Shown here: positions 10,301-24,900 of the stretch, one piece after another
Position numbering within the stretch: the first letter of the stretch is position 1
Layout of the letters: the number at the start of each line of letters is the position of its first letter
From: Heliocidaris erythrogramma
Lineage: Eukaryota > Echinodermata > Echinoidea > Camarodonta > Echinometridae
Length of the DNA stretch: 64,000 nucleotides
Direction of reading: 5' to 3'
NCBI GenBank assembly: GCA_025617745.1
Contig: CM046853.1
Span: 48,972,934 to 49,036,933 of the forward strand
Position numbers and translations under genes: made by a program
The notes under the pieces: model-generated
The model's input: only the letters and a program-made list of their open reading frames with translations
Told to the model about the DNA's origin: nothing
Database searches by the model: none

Positions 10301-13300
10301 TCAACTCTTCAACAAAGACTCTAACCATGTATATTGTTTTCAAGGACATTACATTTTATTAGAACCATGTAGCACTAAAAGAAAAATATTATTGTTGCCA
10401 ATTTGAAGGACAAAATGTGATCACTTTAGCCCTTGAATAATTCCTGTCTTTGCTCAAATGAGTGATGTAGTCATAGTTTTATCATATTACCATGTATAGC
10501 TTCTTGAGGAGGATGGCTATGAATACAATGGAAATCACAGTGAAGCCTTGAGGAAAGCCAAGGATTACTACCGGGCTTGCATGAATGAGACAGAAATTGA
10601 GCAAGAAGGTTCAGCACCACTAAAACAGGTTAGAGTGTTAAAGAAATATTATTGTAGGTTCTGGTTGGTAGTTCGACACTCTATGGATATTTACAGAGAG
10701 GAGAAATTCCCGAAGACATCATTCCAAGGATCACTTGGAACATCAGAGAGCGTTCATGTTGCTTCGGGGGGACCATTCACTTCGCTCCCGAGGACGGATA
10801 GTTATAAGTCCTTGGGTGGTGGCAATGTTACATAAGACCTGACATTTGTAAAAGTGAAATAGACTGTCAGTGATCTATATATCATCTGTTATTCTGTGAT
10901 GTTAATTTCCCCTTGAGAATACATGATTACATGTCTTTAAAAGAGAATTTGACTGGACCCTTCCCTGCCCCCCTCCTAGTCTGCAATCACAGACCCTAAT
11001 TTGACATTTTATCAGAAAATCATTGTGTTTTGAGAGGAACCTAATCAAACTACCTACTGGTGTTTGGAGCAGCTATAGTACATTACCTATTGTAGTTTTA
11101 CAGCTCAGACTCTCTTTTACAACTGACCAGGGTTTGTGCCTGCAAACTACCCCCCCCCCCTTATTTCCTTAACCTGGATTGAACCCTGCAGACTACGACT
11201 TAGCTTACAATTACTGATTACCCCTCTAAAAATTACACATCTGTATGCTTATTATAAATGAGTAGTGATATAAGGGGTAACATTCCAGGTGGCAGTTATC
11301 CAAGGGGGTAAATGTCAGAGATAGGGGAAGGAATCGGGTGGATACTTGTAGTTGTCCATATCATAGAATCAAAATATCCACTCGTCTGAAATGGAAAAAA
11401 AAAATCCAGTTATAAAAACAAATATGTTGAAATGTACATCCTGTTCAGTCCAAATTTGAATTGCTGGAAGATCATAAGATCATAGATACATGCCTTTAAA
11501 GGCGGCCATGGGGAAAGTCAGGATTGCGTAAGCCCCATTCACTCGTACATAAAGTTTGTGCGTCAAACGTGTCTGTCAGACTACTGGGGTTACATTTCGG
11601 ACTGCACGAAGCCGACCGAATCTCGCACGAGAGCTCAAGCTCAGGTGGAGCGTGCATGTTGAGCGGCGACCAGTCTGTCCGAAGTTTGTGCCCTGCGGCG
11701 GAAACAGCATGATCAGGTAATGATCACGGTGCCCTCTCGCGGCATAAAAACGTCCACAATCTGCGGTTGATTATCCCTTTAATATCATTTAATGTTATTA
11801 TTTCTTATCTTCTGGTCACAGTTGCTGAACCAGCTTGGTGGTTGGAGCATTCTACCTCCAAATACTCCAGGCATTGTTGACTGGGATGAAACTTCCTTTG
11901 ATCCCACCCACGCTGTGACATCTATCCATCTTTTAGATGGGTCTCCTCTTTTCGAAATGGGAACTGCTCCTGATGAAAAGAATTCCAGTTCCAGAATTAT
12001 ACAGGTGATTGGAACTGAACTGAATTGCCTGATATCCTACAGAAAAAGATGTCATCCAAAAAAAATATGCTTATCAATCCAAGTCTTAAAGTCTAATAGA
12101 ATTAAGATGATAAAGCATTAGTAAGAAGGGAGCAAATGATTCCATGTAATTCGTATCATGTTTTTTCAAATGGACATTAATTTGTTCCGTGCTCAACATT
12201 GATTATTTTTATTTCAATTTTCAGGGATTATTTTTCTTACATTCCTAGTAAAATCTGTAGGAGTATATTTATATGATTATCAAACATTGCCCTTTTTCAT
12301 AATAAGAGCTGTTATATACCTCATACATAGATTCTTATTCACTGATCGGTCAAAACTATATCACATGACATGGCACATCTCGATCTATCATTGGGCCAGA
12401 GGGTTTTGGCGTTCTATCAATTGACCTAAGGTTAAATGATAGAGCGCTTTCGCGAGTTGCTAGCTAGGCTTGGCTACGACTACGTTAATCAATATATGTG
12501 CAGCGCTTAAGAAGTCAACATGAATCAAAGAAGCAATGAAAAACAAATATGGACTGCTCTGTAATCGGATGGTGGTGGAAATTTCACTCCCTCGGTGGTG
12601 TTCATACTGGCCCTTCAATCACACACTCGGCTTCGCCTCGGGGTGATGGAAGGGCCGGTATGAACACCACCTTGGGAGTGATAATTTCCACCATCATCCT
12701 CATGAGTGAGCAGTCAATATTTGTATAGTATTATTAATGTTATCATCTCCTGATAAGCGAATACATACAAGTGACACTTGTAGAATACTTTCATGAATAC
12801 AACAAAATTCAAAACTCTGAGCTGCATTATAAGTAGTGAATTGTTTTGTATGGTATTTCATGAGAATTTTCTTATATTTTTCTCATACAGTTCTTCCAGG
12901 ATGGTATAGGCTTCAGTGCTCCCGAGCTTTACTCTGATAATGATACAGTAAGCTTGCTTTTCTTTTTACTGATTGATTAGAGGTGTTGTGGTCTAGTGGA
13001 TAAGTCACCAGACTATGAAGGACAGGGTTCAAATCCCTGCTGCAGCTTTAATGTCCTTGGGCTTAGATATTCATTTACATTTTCCACTCTCCACCCAGAT
13101 GAAGTAAATAGGTACCAGGGGGTGTTTCATAAAGCTGTTTGTAAATTTACGCATGACTTTACAAATGACTTAAATGTGACAAGCCAAATGGGATGCTCAA
13201 TAGGGCATCCTATCTGGCACTTCACATTCAAGTCGTAAAATCATGCATAACTTTACAATCAGCTTTATGAACCCCTGTAGGAATAAAATCCTTCTATGAT

Positions 13301-16300
13301 CAAGTGCCTTATCATGGTAGGCGGGCTAAAGCCAGGATAACAGTTTGATAGCAGAATTGCTTGGGGTTCAAAGAGGGGTTCAATCATTCATTACCTATTG
13401 TTCTAATAAAATAGGTCTATTTAATATTCCTCTTTACTCTTTTGTGGAAGCTTGCTTACAAGCAGAAGTTTTTTTGTTGATTGGCTGATGGTAAACACAA
13501 TGTTAAATTGCAAGGCATTGATAGAAGACAAATATTATACTGTAATAAATTACTTTTCATTTTACTTTACATGTGTATGGCAGACAGACAAGGATAGTTA
13601 TATCAGACTTCTACAAAATTGTTATGGTTCTGAAAAATAAGATGGATTATGACTATTTATATTTGTTTATTCATTCTGCTTCTCACATATTTCTTGATCC
13701 CTAGACTCATGAGGAAGCATATGCTGCAATGGGAGCTAAAGTGGTAGTGCTGCTATCTCTTGCTGATGATGAAAGTGTAGTCTTAGAAAATATAACAAGC
13801 CATTCCAACTATGCACCTGCCTTACAACGATTGAGAGATATAGTTGAGCTTGAAGCTAATATCAGCAAAGTAAGTAACATAAGCTTCTTTAAACAAAGTT
13901 TATTATTTGCTCATTGCTATCCTCTTTCAGAATCAGTATACATACCGAAGATGTGCTACATATGTGCAATTCACATATAATCCTTTTTGGCTGTCACAGA
14001 CTCCAGTAAATTGTGTGTAGGGTAGATTGAGCAGTAAAAATCATGATAATATTCTAGATTTATAGAGTATCTATAATATATCTATGATGTCTCTAGGTTC
14101 CCTACGGATATATTTTTAGACTTCATGGAATGGCTCTCCAAATGTCATCATAAAGATTGGTTGTATCTCAGTAAGATTGCTCAGATATATTTCTATTTCT
14201 TGGATGATATTAGTGTTGATGTGATTGCCTTGATCCTGAGGGAGACTTTCACCACTGTATGGACAAGTCCACAGTGTTTCATTATTTTGTGTCAGAGCCA
14301 GAAGGCTGTTAACCCTTTCGAGACATTTGACCTCATTTTGTGGTTTGGCTCAATAACTTTTGATTCAGGGCCCTAAAAAATATACCAGATGCATGAGCAG
14401 AAAGAGCAAAAATTTCTGCACAACTGTGTCCATCTTTGTTGCATGACCATATTGCGTTTGATGCTAGGAAATTTGAATACGAGAATAAGCTTTAAAACCC
14501 TTAAATTGGCAACGCATTAGAAGTTCAAAATCATTGTTTTTTTGTCAAATTGGTAATTTTTTCAACTTTTCGACAAAATTTCTAACCATGTATATTGTTT
14601 TCAACGACATTACACCTTGTAAGAACCATGTAGCACTAAAAGAAAAATATTATTGTTGCCAATTTGAAAAAAAAAGTGTAATCAATTTAGCCCTTAAATA
14701 ATTCCTGTCCAGAAGGCTGTTAATTCATACACTTGTACGTAGAGTAAATGCCTTTCTGGCTCTCAGAAAATGATATTACCAAGTGTGATAGAATTATGAA
14801 CTTAATTATAAACTTCGAAACATTCACTTTTCTTGATATTTAATCTGATCCAAGCGCTATTCAAGCCTATCTTATATTTCGTATTTGTAATGGGAACATT
14901 AAGCCTAATCATGGTAGTAGAGGAATTTAACCCGCTGTATGGTTTAATGATTTGTTTCTAAATAAAATTATGATTTTCAACGATAGGTATTTTGCGTTCC
15001 AGACGCGTCTTTTTGCACCATTACATTTCGCTAAGCTACCTAACGTATGGGATATTATATCTTGGACTTGACCTTTTTCACTTGAACAAAGATTCCACAT
15101 ATTGAGACGCAATTAAAGTGTTATGTTATTTGTCATCTGTCGTAAGGAATTATCTATAATCTTCAATTCATTGAGGAGTACATCCAGTTTACATTTTTCT
15201 ATCCTAAATGCAGATATATATGCCCAAGAATCTTATACGAGACCCGTCCAAAACATACAAAAAGATGACTGTGAATGAGTTTGCTGAAGCAATACCACAG
15301 GTAAGCAGATAGGTTAAATACCTGGGTGCCATTGCATAAAGACTGACTATTATAGTAACTTTGCCATCAATGGTAACTACCATGGTAACGTTGCTCAAGA
15401 GCCAAGCAAAATCCAGTATTCCATGAAAAGTTACTATAATAGCAAGTTTTATGCAACGGCACCCTGGTTACAGCCAAATAATCCAAAGGTCAATCACTCC
15501 ATCTATTTTCTAGTATGTAGCCCCATTAATGCAGCTTAGCAACATATCTGTGCACATAAAGCCTTAGCCTTTTGACAAGGCCTCGTGACTTGGCTATGCT
15601 GTGCCTGAGATGAGACTAGCCGGCGACATTTGTATGCTAACACGCCTACCGAGGATTATCGACCAATCACAACGGTATCTGCGGGGCTTGCTTTCCAGCA
15701 AGCTAGCTCGCGCTCGAGATGAAGGCGAATTTGCATACCAAATTTATGCTGACGTCATGCGAAGATACGTTCGCTGATTGGCTCCTACCTATAAGGTAGC
15801 AGATCCTCGCTAGGAACAAAGGATAGCATAAGAAATACAGGCCAGGTTCCAAAAGGCCCTCAGACTCACGTCGCTCGATCGCGCATTCACCGGGCTGGGC
15901 GGCTAGTCTTGTTATGCAGCCACTACTAGCTTACTTGCCGAGAAAAATAGCCAAGTCACGACGGCCTTGTCAAAAGGCTAATAAAGCCTTGGCATGAACA
16001 CAAAAGGTGTAATTGTCTGTGTTGTCTGAACATCCAAAACTGTAAAGCAATTTGAATATCTGGGCCCCATTTCTATGACAAATTTGCTTTTAGCCAATCA
16101 GATTCAAGGATTTCAATAGCTTATAACAATTATAGTAATTTGTTACTGATGACAAATTTTATGAATCGGGGGCCCAGAATAACCATATTATGTAGCCTAA
16201 TTGAGGTACCTATTGGGTGATAAAACCTCTTAACTCATTTTCTGGTGATTTCGTTTTTCTTTTTATAAATAAAGTTTGTAGCTAAGGACTAATTTGATGT

Positions 16301-19300
16301 TCTGATAAACCCATGTAGCGCATATCTGACGAAATAGTGCCCCAAATGATCTGTTAAAAGAAGGTCGTCAATGCACTATAAACTGGTTTAATTGTGAAAT
16401 TTTTTTTTTGCTCATCTGAAAATGTAACATTTTTAGTTACAAGTATTTATCCCCCACCAACGCTGTATGCATTCCAAATGTATTTTTTCCTGCCATTATA
16501 TGTTGCTGAGCTGCCTAGCCCTTAATACTTCATTTTTTAATAAAATAGAGGAAAAGTATGTATTGGAAGTATGAAGTAGACTGATTAGTGAATTCTTGAA
16601 CAAACAAGCACTCTTATTATTAGGAAAACAATGAAAGTCAGCTAAGATATTGATTTCCATGACTAAATCATTTCCTATTTTTTGATATCTAAATCTGAAA
16701 ACTGATATATTCTCTATATTTTGATGTGCATATAAGAATAGAACTTATCTGATTTATGGTAGCTGATAAGTGTTTTGTTCACTCTTGATAATATCAGTCT
16801 AGCTAGTTGCTATGTTTTGTTTGTACTGTTTTACAGATAAACATGAGCTACTACTTGAATGAAATGTTTGCTACCGCGATACCTCCAGACCGGGAAATCT
16901 TAGTACCAACCTTCTCATATTTTGTCAAGTTGAATGATCTTCTCCTGCAGACAGACAAAAGGTAAATCTGGGCCTTGTTTCATAAAACTTGTCCTAAATG
17001 ACAAGTTGCAATAACTGTTATAAGCTACTGAAATCCTTGCATCTGATTGGCTGAGAGCAAGTTTGTTGGTAAAAATCTCCGACGAGACAATTGATGAAAC
17101 GCCCCTAGTTATTTTTGCGTGATTAAATTTTCGCGCTGAGCGACCCTAAAACATATTCGTGGGTTCTTGAATTTGCGCTGCACAATTCTTCACTCACACT
17201 CTAAAATGAATTCTCGCTACCTCAAATATGCAATTTTCGACGTAGAGGGCAATATTATGCATGGAAATGGTCCACATCTTCGTCAACTTCACTTCCGGTC
17301 CGTATTGAAATACTACGGCTTAAGAATAAAATGAGTGCTCAAATGCTTAATTTTTTGATCGCATGACATAAACCACTCAAATTTTGAAAATGCAACCAAT
17401 TTTCTCAATAAATGATGGTATCTTTTCAAACATGTCGGTTAATTTATACTCAAACTCGAGGATTTTTGTAATACCTGTGTACATTTTCAATGCAAAAAGA
17501 CAAACACTTGTCGACCCAATCGGGATATTGTCAGCGCTGCGCATGCGTGGTTTGCATGACAAACGCCATCTGTTGGTGAAATTGCGTATTTTGGGTAGCG
17601 AGAATTGGATTCAAACACATATTAATCAGATGAAGCGCGCAATGCACCATCCATTCGAAACAAGCATAAGAAATCGTGCTAATATTTTTGTGTGTTCTAG
17701 AAATCGCGCCCGCCGAAAATAACGCGAAATCCGCGAAAATTAATGTACCGCAAATATTTCTGCATTTACAGTACCTACCTATGCATTCTTTGATTCATAT
17801 CATTGTGCTTCGAAGTATTTGTGATGTAAGTGTGTGGGATATATCTAAGAATGCTAGAAGTACCATGATTGAGTGGTTTAAAAATTTGACCTGAGATGTG
17901 AAGGTCAAGGGTTCGATTCCGAGGACACCGCTGATGTCCCATAGCAAGGCATTTTATCTACATTGCTTCTCTCCACCCAGGTTTAAATGGGTGCCAGACA
18001 GGATGCGAACGTCATTGCAGTTTGCTCAGCATTGGTGCATCTGTGAAATGGCATTTGGCTGGAATGTTCCCATGGAGTGGAGAATTTGCTTAATATAAAG
18101 CCTGAATCCGATGAGCGAGGACATTATACATGTATGTCTATGAAGCTCTAAGAGGACATTGTGGATGTATTACGGTATACATGAATCCAGAATATTATAT
18201 TATTGTTTAGCATTGTGCTATTTGCTGAAGTCAAATGAATCTGATTTTGTACAAATTTGGCCTTCAGAAAATTTTGTTTACTCTAATTTGGCAGAGTTCT
18301 TGCTGACTATCTGACATGGAATGCAGTAAAACCCACGCTCCGATTCCTCCCTAAGATCTATGAGGACATCCTCCTAGAGTACAACAGTGTATTCAGTGGA
18401 TCCAACACCACCATCCCTCTGTGGAAGAAGTGTGTGAAGAGAACGGACAGTACATTCGCCTTTGTGACAGGAGCCCTCTTTGTCAGGGAGGTTGTCACTC
18501 CACAGCTGAAGAATGAGGTGAACTATATTGCTTGCCTGCTGAGAGCCAGGAGGGTGTTAACGTCAAGTCAAAATATATGAGTTAATGCCCTGGCCTTCTG
18601 GCTTGCTGCAGGTGTTATCAGATAATTACCTGTATATAATATTGACTGGCTTGAGGGGGATATCAGAATATATTGCCCGCAACAGAATCATATTGCCCCG
18701 AGTCGAGAACGAGGGCAATGTGGTTCTTTAAGGGCAATATTTTCGATATCCACTGAAAGTAGAGCCAGTCAATGTTATTATTATTATTACCTAGACTCTA
18801 TAATCATCTATATATGCCTATTTTGTAGCAATTACAAACACGTCTGTTTGCCTGTCAGTCCTTCTGATTTCAGGTTATTCATACAGATATGTAATCTGGG
18901 CCAAGCAATTGTGACGTAAATTGTTTTCGCGCGTATCCTTTGTACACTTTAACGCGTGCACAATACTGCGCGTATGCACTTTGATTAAAAGCGCGCTGAC
19001 AAGAAAGGGTGGAATATGGCAAAAAAGTTGCCCTCTTTTTTAGTACATTGGTCTGTGGGGAAAACCCGGAAGAGGGCAATATGGCAAATATTGCCCGCTC
19101 CGGTGACGGATTCGGAGTTGCGTGTAAAAATACGGCTTTTTATTTTGCAGCTAAACATGCCCTGTATAGGTAATAATGATTATGACGATATCTCTTTTCC
19201 TTTCATGCTGTAGTATATGTGACCAGGCACCACAAAACCACCAAAAAGTCACCAGATATGAACTTTTAGTTACGGCCTGATTCTGAAAGAGGACTCAATC

Positions 19301-21967
19301 CCAGCTTTAAAATGATTAGATGTTCCTATTAACCACTGAAGTAAGAGAAAAATAAACAGTCCCACAGAATATTACTTATGAGAAATAAGGGTTTAAAATT
19401 TATAGTCTATTGAAGCACTCTGACTCATGAGGTCAGTATTGTGCAGAGATGACAAATGGAGGATTAGAACTCAATAGAAATGTCTATGAGGGAATTGTCA
19501 GATTGTTCTAAAACTTGGTATACTAATTAGGCACATCCTGCTCATCATTGTAGACCAGTATCAATTCAAGAGCTTTAATACTCTTTTAAATTTATGGGAG
19601 AACAAAATGAGACAAGTATTCAGGGTCACAAAAAATGAAAACATGTACAACAAAATCCCAAATAATTCATGTAGGTGTAGCAAAAAATGGTCAAAAGTAT
19701 AACTTTTAGTGCCTCCAAATTTATCAATTACTTAGAAAAAAAGTATAATCTTTCAGAAATTACCATTCAGAAATTACCAAAAACTTAAATTTGACCATGC
19801 TGACTAAAACACCTTTATTGTGCTCGAACTGAAAATCACTCAGTGCGACTTTTGGGTGGTTTTGTGGTGCCTGGTCACATAATGGTTTGCGTGTATGTAG
19901 ACTAATTTTAGTAATGATTCAATAATGATGATCTATAGAAATAAGCTTATAATAATATTATATTGCTTTGAAACTTCAACACGATCATCAATGAATGGTA
20001 TTTTGATACTTTTCAGTAGAAACACTGAATTATATATACTACCCTTATTTTCAAAGTTAGTTTTCATAGAGTACATGTTATTAGTAAAATAGAGCTGGTA
20101 GTTTAGAGTAAATAAAAGAGGTTAAAGGGCAATCCAACCTTTGTAATTAGTTGATTTGTGTGAAAGCATAAAAATAAGAGAAACGGGATGGTGAAAATTG
20201 AAAGAAATCGGACAAAGTATAAGAAAGTTATGAAGTGTTTGAAGATTGCTCAATTTATGGGAATCTCAAATTGGAAATTTGGTCAGTCGATTGCTACGTA
20301 TTCCTGGTCAACTATCCCGTTTGTCGTACACTAAAATATCATTAATTTGCGGTTTTCTCCTCAGTGCCTTTTCCCTCAGGGCAGTACTCAAAATATATTG
20401 TAGATTGCTTGTCATAGGTTCTCCGAAATGAAAAAAGATCCAACCAAATGATACTTTTTGAAAAAATGACATTTTAGACATTTTGTGTTTCAGAACAAAT
20501 AATGGGAGAGTTTGTCCGCTCCTATAGTGTAGAATTGTAATTGACTCTCGTGACCGGGGTAATAATACTGTAAGCGTTTCGATCAGTCACTATGTAACTG
20601 GTAATGAGCTATACGAGAAACATTATTTTTGTCTTGTTGTTATTGTTGTTGTTATCATCATTATTATTGTTTGACTCCACGTTTCAGACCCAAGACTTGA
20701 TCCATTACATACGAGATGCCTTCATAGGGAACCTACCCAATGTGACTTGGATGGACGATGCAACTAAACAGGCTGCAGAAGAGAAAGCTTATGCTATCAA
20801 ACCTAAGATAGGCTTCCCAGATTGGATTGAAGATACTATCCAATTAGATGAATACTTCCAAGATGTAAGTTTAACAATATGAAAATCACTTTTCAATTGC
20901 TGGATGACTTATTTAGTATTAGCACATGCACATGTGTACAAAAAAAAAATCAAAACTTATTGCATGTGAGATAGGGGTTATACTCTCATAACATCCTCTA
21001 AAACCAGAAACTTTTGCAAAATATTCAGGATGGCCTTTATTGTGGCAAGAAATTTTGCTATTAAATCCAAAGATTGAACGTTATGATTCTGTTACTTTAA
21101 GTCATGAATCTTCTCCAACTTTAGATTGCTCACCAAAGTCACAAAAGTTTCTTGCATCCCATTCTTTTCTAATTAGGAATTTGGTTCTTTGATATTTACC
21201 AAACTATTGTTGTTAAAAATACCTTCTTCGTTTTCTTTCTTCTTTTTTTTTTGGGGGGGGGAGTATTTGAAAATACTCTGCACTGATAAGGTACTATATT
21301 TTATTATGCTGAGAAATGTTCTCAACTGTTATATCTTAAGTTATCCTCACCTAAATTTCTTTACCATTATACAGATAAACATAACATCAAGGAGTGTTTT
21401 CCAGAATGCCATGAATATCGGGCAATATTCTCTGAAATACATGAGGGATCATTTTGATGATCCTGTGGACAAGACAGAGTAGGTTTCTTTTCTTTTTATC
21501 TTTCCTTTCATTTCATTTCAAGGCAAAATACTAATCATACATTTGATAGAATAAAAAAAAGAATGCACAAGGTTAGTAAACAGAAAAAAACAACATAATT
21601 GACAAAAAGGGGAAAATAAATGAGTAAACTAGTATATTATGGCTGGAATAACAAAAATATTTTAATTACCAGTAGATTTATAGATGTAGGGAGCTAGACT
21701 TCAAAGTCAATCTAGTACCATTACATTTTCTGTGTATTGTAAATAGATTTATAGATTATCATAAAATGCAGGTTCATATGGCAATGTGTATTATTTTGGA
21801 TGCATTTAAATAGTCAAATCGGATTTGAAATCAAACAAAAAAATATATGACAAATATATCACATTTTGATAAATGCATTTGGAGCTAATGTTCAGTCAAG
21901 CATTGCATTAGTACAAAAGAGCATTGCAAGTTACTGTCTACTTGCCCTTCTGACCTTACAGATACAA

Positions 21968-21999
<32 letters not shown>

Positions 22000-24900
22000 G
22001 GGAAAAAGTTGGTTGGCTGAAAATAATTATATGTGAGTTATACAAATCCAGACTTGCACCCCCTTCAGGCTGGCAGGATTGAATAAATCATGTTCCTGGG
22101 AAAGATTAAAGGGATTCGGTAACTTTGTGGAGGCTTGATTTAATAAATTCTTGAATTTTGATATCTGTCTTGTATAATGATGTTCAGAAGGATAAATAAA
22201 TAGCCAGGCATAGAAAGGTTTTCAAATATATAATGCTATTATTAAGATATCTATGACTGAATACTCAGTCTAACACTGAGTCTATGGGGAAAAATGAGTC
22301 TGGCATTTCCGGTCACTTGCATATGTTTACTTTTGTGAAGGATATGATGATTTTGAAGTGCTTTTTTCCCCCTGGGCTTCATTTTTACACCATATTACTT
22401 GATACACTGATAGCATGTAAGGCCAGGCAGCTCAGATTTTATCAAGCCTCTACAAAGTTACCAAATCACTTTAATATCATGAAAAAATTGTGTCCCCCTC
22501 CCCTCACTTTTCTGACAGTCCCGAATCTGGCCCTACATCTGCATGTGAGCATGGTTCTTAATCCTATACAGATGGCACATGGGACCAGCAGAAGTGAACG
22601 CTTACTACTCTGCAACAGTCAATGAGATAGTCTTCCCTTCCGGTATTCTTCAGGCTCCGTTCTATGACGTATCACGTCCAATGTAAGTCGCGTTCATCAT
22701 ACTTCCTCACAATGTATCAAAGACTTGAATGGATGATTGTCTTATAGTCGATACGATGAATAGAATACTTTGGTTCATTCTTTAAACATTCTGGTCCATA
22801 TTCTGCTAAAATTTAAACCCGACACTGGGTTTAAGAGTGGTGTAAAGATGATTTTAAAGAAGGAAGTTGGACTGAGGTGTAAGTCATCCTTTGTAAAATG
22901 TGACTTATGGGGTGTTGCAAGAAATTGCAAATTGTAAAGCAAATTAGAACAACCATTCTAAATGGTTCAGGGTCTGCCCATTCAAGAAGATGCGCTTGCA
23001 ACAATGATTTTGATTGGTCAGTACCGATCAGTTGCAACTTGCAATCAATCACAACTTTCTTGCAACACCCCATTTAGACGTTTTTAGTACTTCAGTTGGA
23101 TTTTACTGAAGTAGTAGATTATGGCCCGTATTCTCATACCTATATGCTGTCCCAGCCAGATGCATTTCTTTCAATCTCTTTAGAGTATGCTAAAGGAATG
23201 AAACATTCCAGGGTCCTGTTTCTTTAAACTTGTTATCACTAACAACTGCCTCATTTCTATGACAAATTTGCTCTCAGCCCTTTCTGATGCAAGGGTTTCA
23301 GTAGCATATAACAGTTATTGCAACATGATATTAATAACAAGTTTTATGAAACAGGGCCCAAAAGTGTTTCATTCTCAAATTGGTCTCCTGAAATGTGGAA
23401 AAGGTATTGGATATGCCACCATTTCAACCATTTCACCATTTGAGGGATCAACAATAGCTGTAAGATAGTCACCGATGGCTGCGCTATATTACTTTTGTTG
23501 TGATGCCTACTTCCGGTACAGGCGTGAGTTATGAGTTTTCCTATTGATTAGCTGATGTGTTTTAGTCAATAATGGGTCTAAAATGCTATTGAAAAGTGAC
23601 TTAAACATTGATTTAGATCATACAAAAGTGTATTTGTGGGTATGAGGTTATGTGCTGGTTGGAGGAAAATAAGAGTAGGACTGTATCATGTCCTACGTAA
23701 CTGTGATAGAAATGTACTCTAAGCAAAAAGACCAGAAGTAGACAGCACAACCGAACGCTGGACCCACAGCTCCCGTATCGTGTGTCAACCAATCAAAAGC
23801 AAGCATTTGTTAAATATCTGTTGACGCCCTCTAGCGGCTAAATAGTTTGATTTATTGTCGATCCCTCGAAATGTGAAGAAGGCTGATAAGCATAAATCAG
23901 TGTTATGGGACCTTTTGTATCTATTATCGCAGATCAGTGGCACATCCAATCACTTTTCCACATACATTTCAGGCAGGAGAACGAATTGGGAATGATTTAT
24001 AGTTACAGTTATTGTTTAATAACATTATCGATTAAATGGGACTGGACCTTTGTGTATATATATGACTACCGTTTGGATAGTGGCTTATTATTGTGGTAAT
24101 ATCTAATTAAGAAATCTAGCTTTGCGATGAAACCTAACAAGTCCACTTAAGATGATTTTATTCTATAATACATTAATGATTTGTTTTATTTTGGATTCTT
24201 TACTGACTGCTGTAAAGTGGTACATGGAGAGAATACAATTCCTTGAAATGATCCAATGTTTTTATTTGCAGGTCAATGAACTTTGGAGCCATTGGGATGG
24301 TGATGGGTCATGAACTCACCCATGGATTTGACAACCATGGTCGGGAGTTTGACATGGATGGAAACCTCCGGGACTGGTGGGGTAATGCCTCGGCGGTGGC
24401 ATTTGAGAACAAGACAGACTGTATGGTTCGCCAGTACTCCAGCTACAAAATTGGTGATAATCATGTGAGTTTATCTCTTTGTTCACTGCAGAAGAGGTAT
24501 TCCTCAGGATTTTGCTTTTGGAAACAAATATTAAAAGCAAAGCAGAACAAAATATGCTTAAAATAGAGATATGGTAATCGGGTTCATCGATTTTTTTTAC
24601 GGTTTAAGGAATTTGCTTATACAATTTTTAAAGTCGTGTTATGATATTTAAGTGTGCATAATCTGTTTTCAGAATGTTGAGATTTCAGGCAAGACTTAAC
24701 TCTAACAGGGGTCTGCTAAACGCTGTCCCGAATTACACCACTCTGAACCTTGAAATGTTCTAAATCGTCAATGGATTACAGTGCACACAGACCCAAAAGA
24801 TTGTCCCTACAGAGCCCCTGTTACTGTAGAGCGCTATACCCCCGATTTTGGGGTAGCTTTCCAATTTTGCTTAGTGATAATCCAATTCATTCCTGCTGCG

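Noticed and set aside
11524-11712. 62-codon open frame with a partner at 60743-61057
   Set aside because: Both lie in copies of the same TTAA-flanked repeat. Many nucleotide differences change the amino acid and one copy has a 3-bp length difference, so there is no sign of protein-level selection.
24276-24566. Single-exon ORF with HELTH as a stand-alone gene
   Set aside because: It is exon 14 of the M13 gene read through its donor into the intron.
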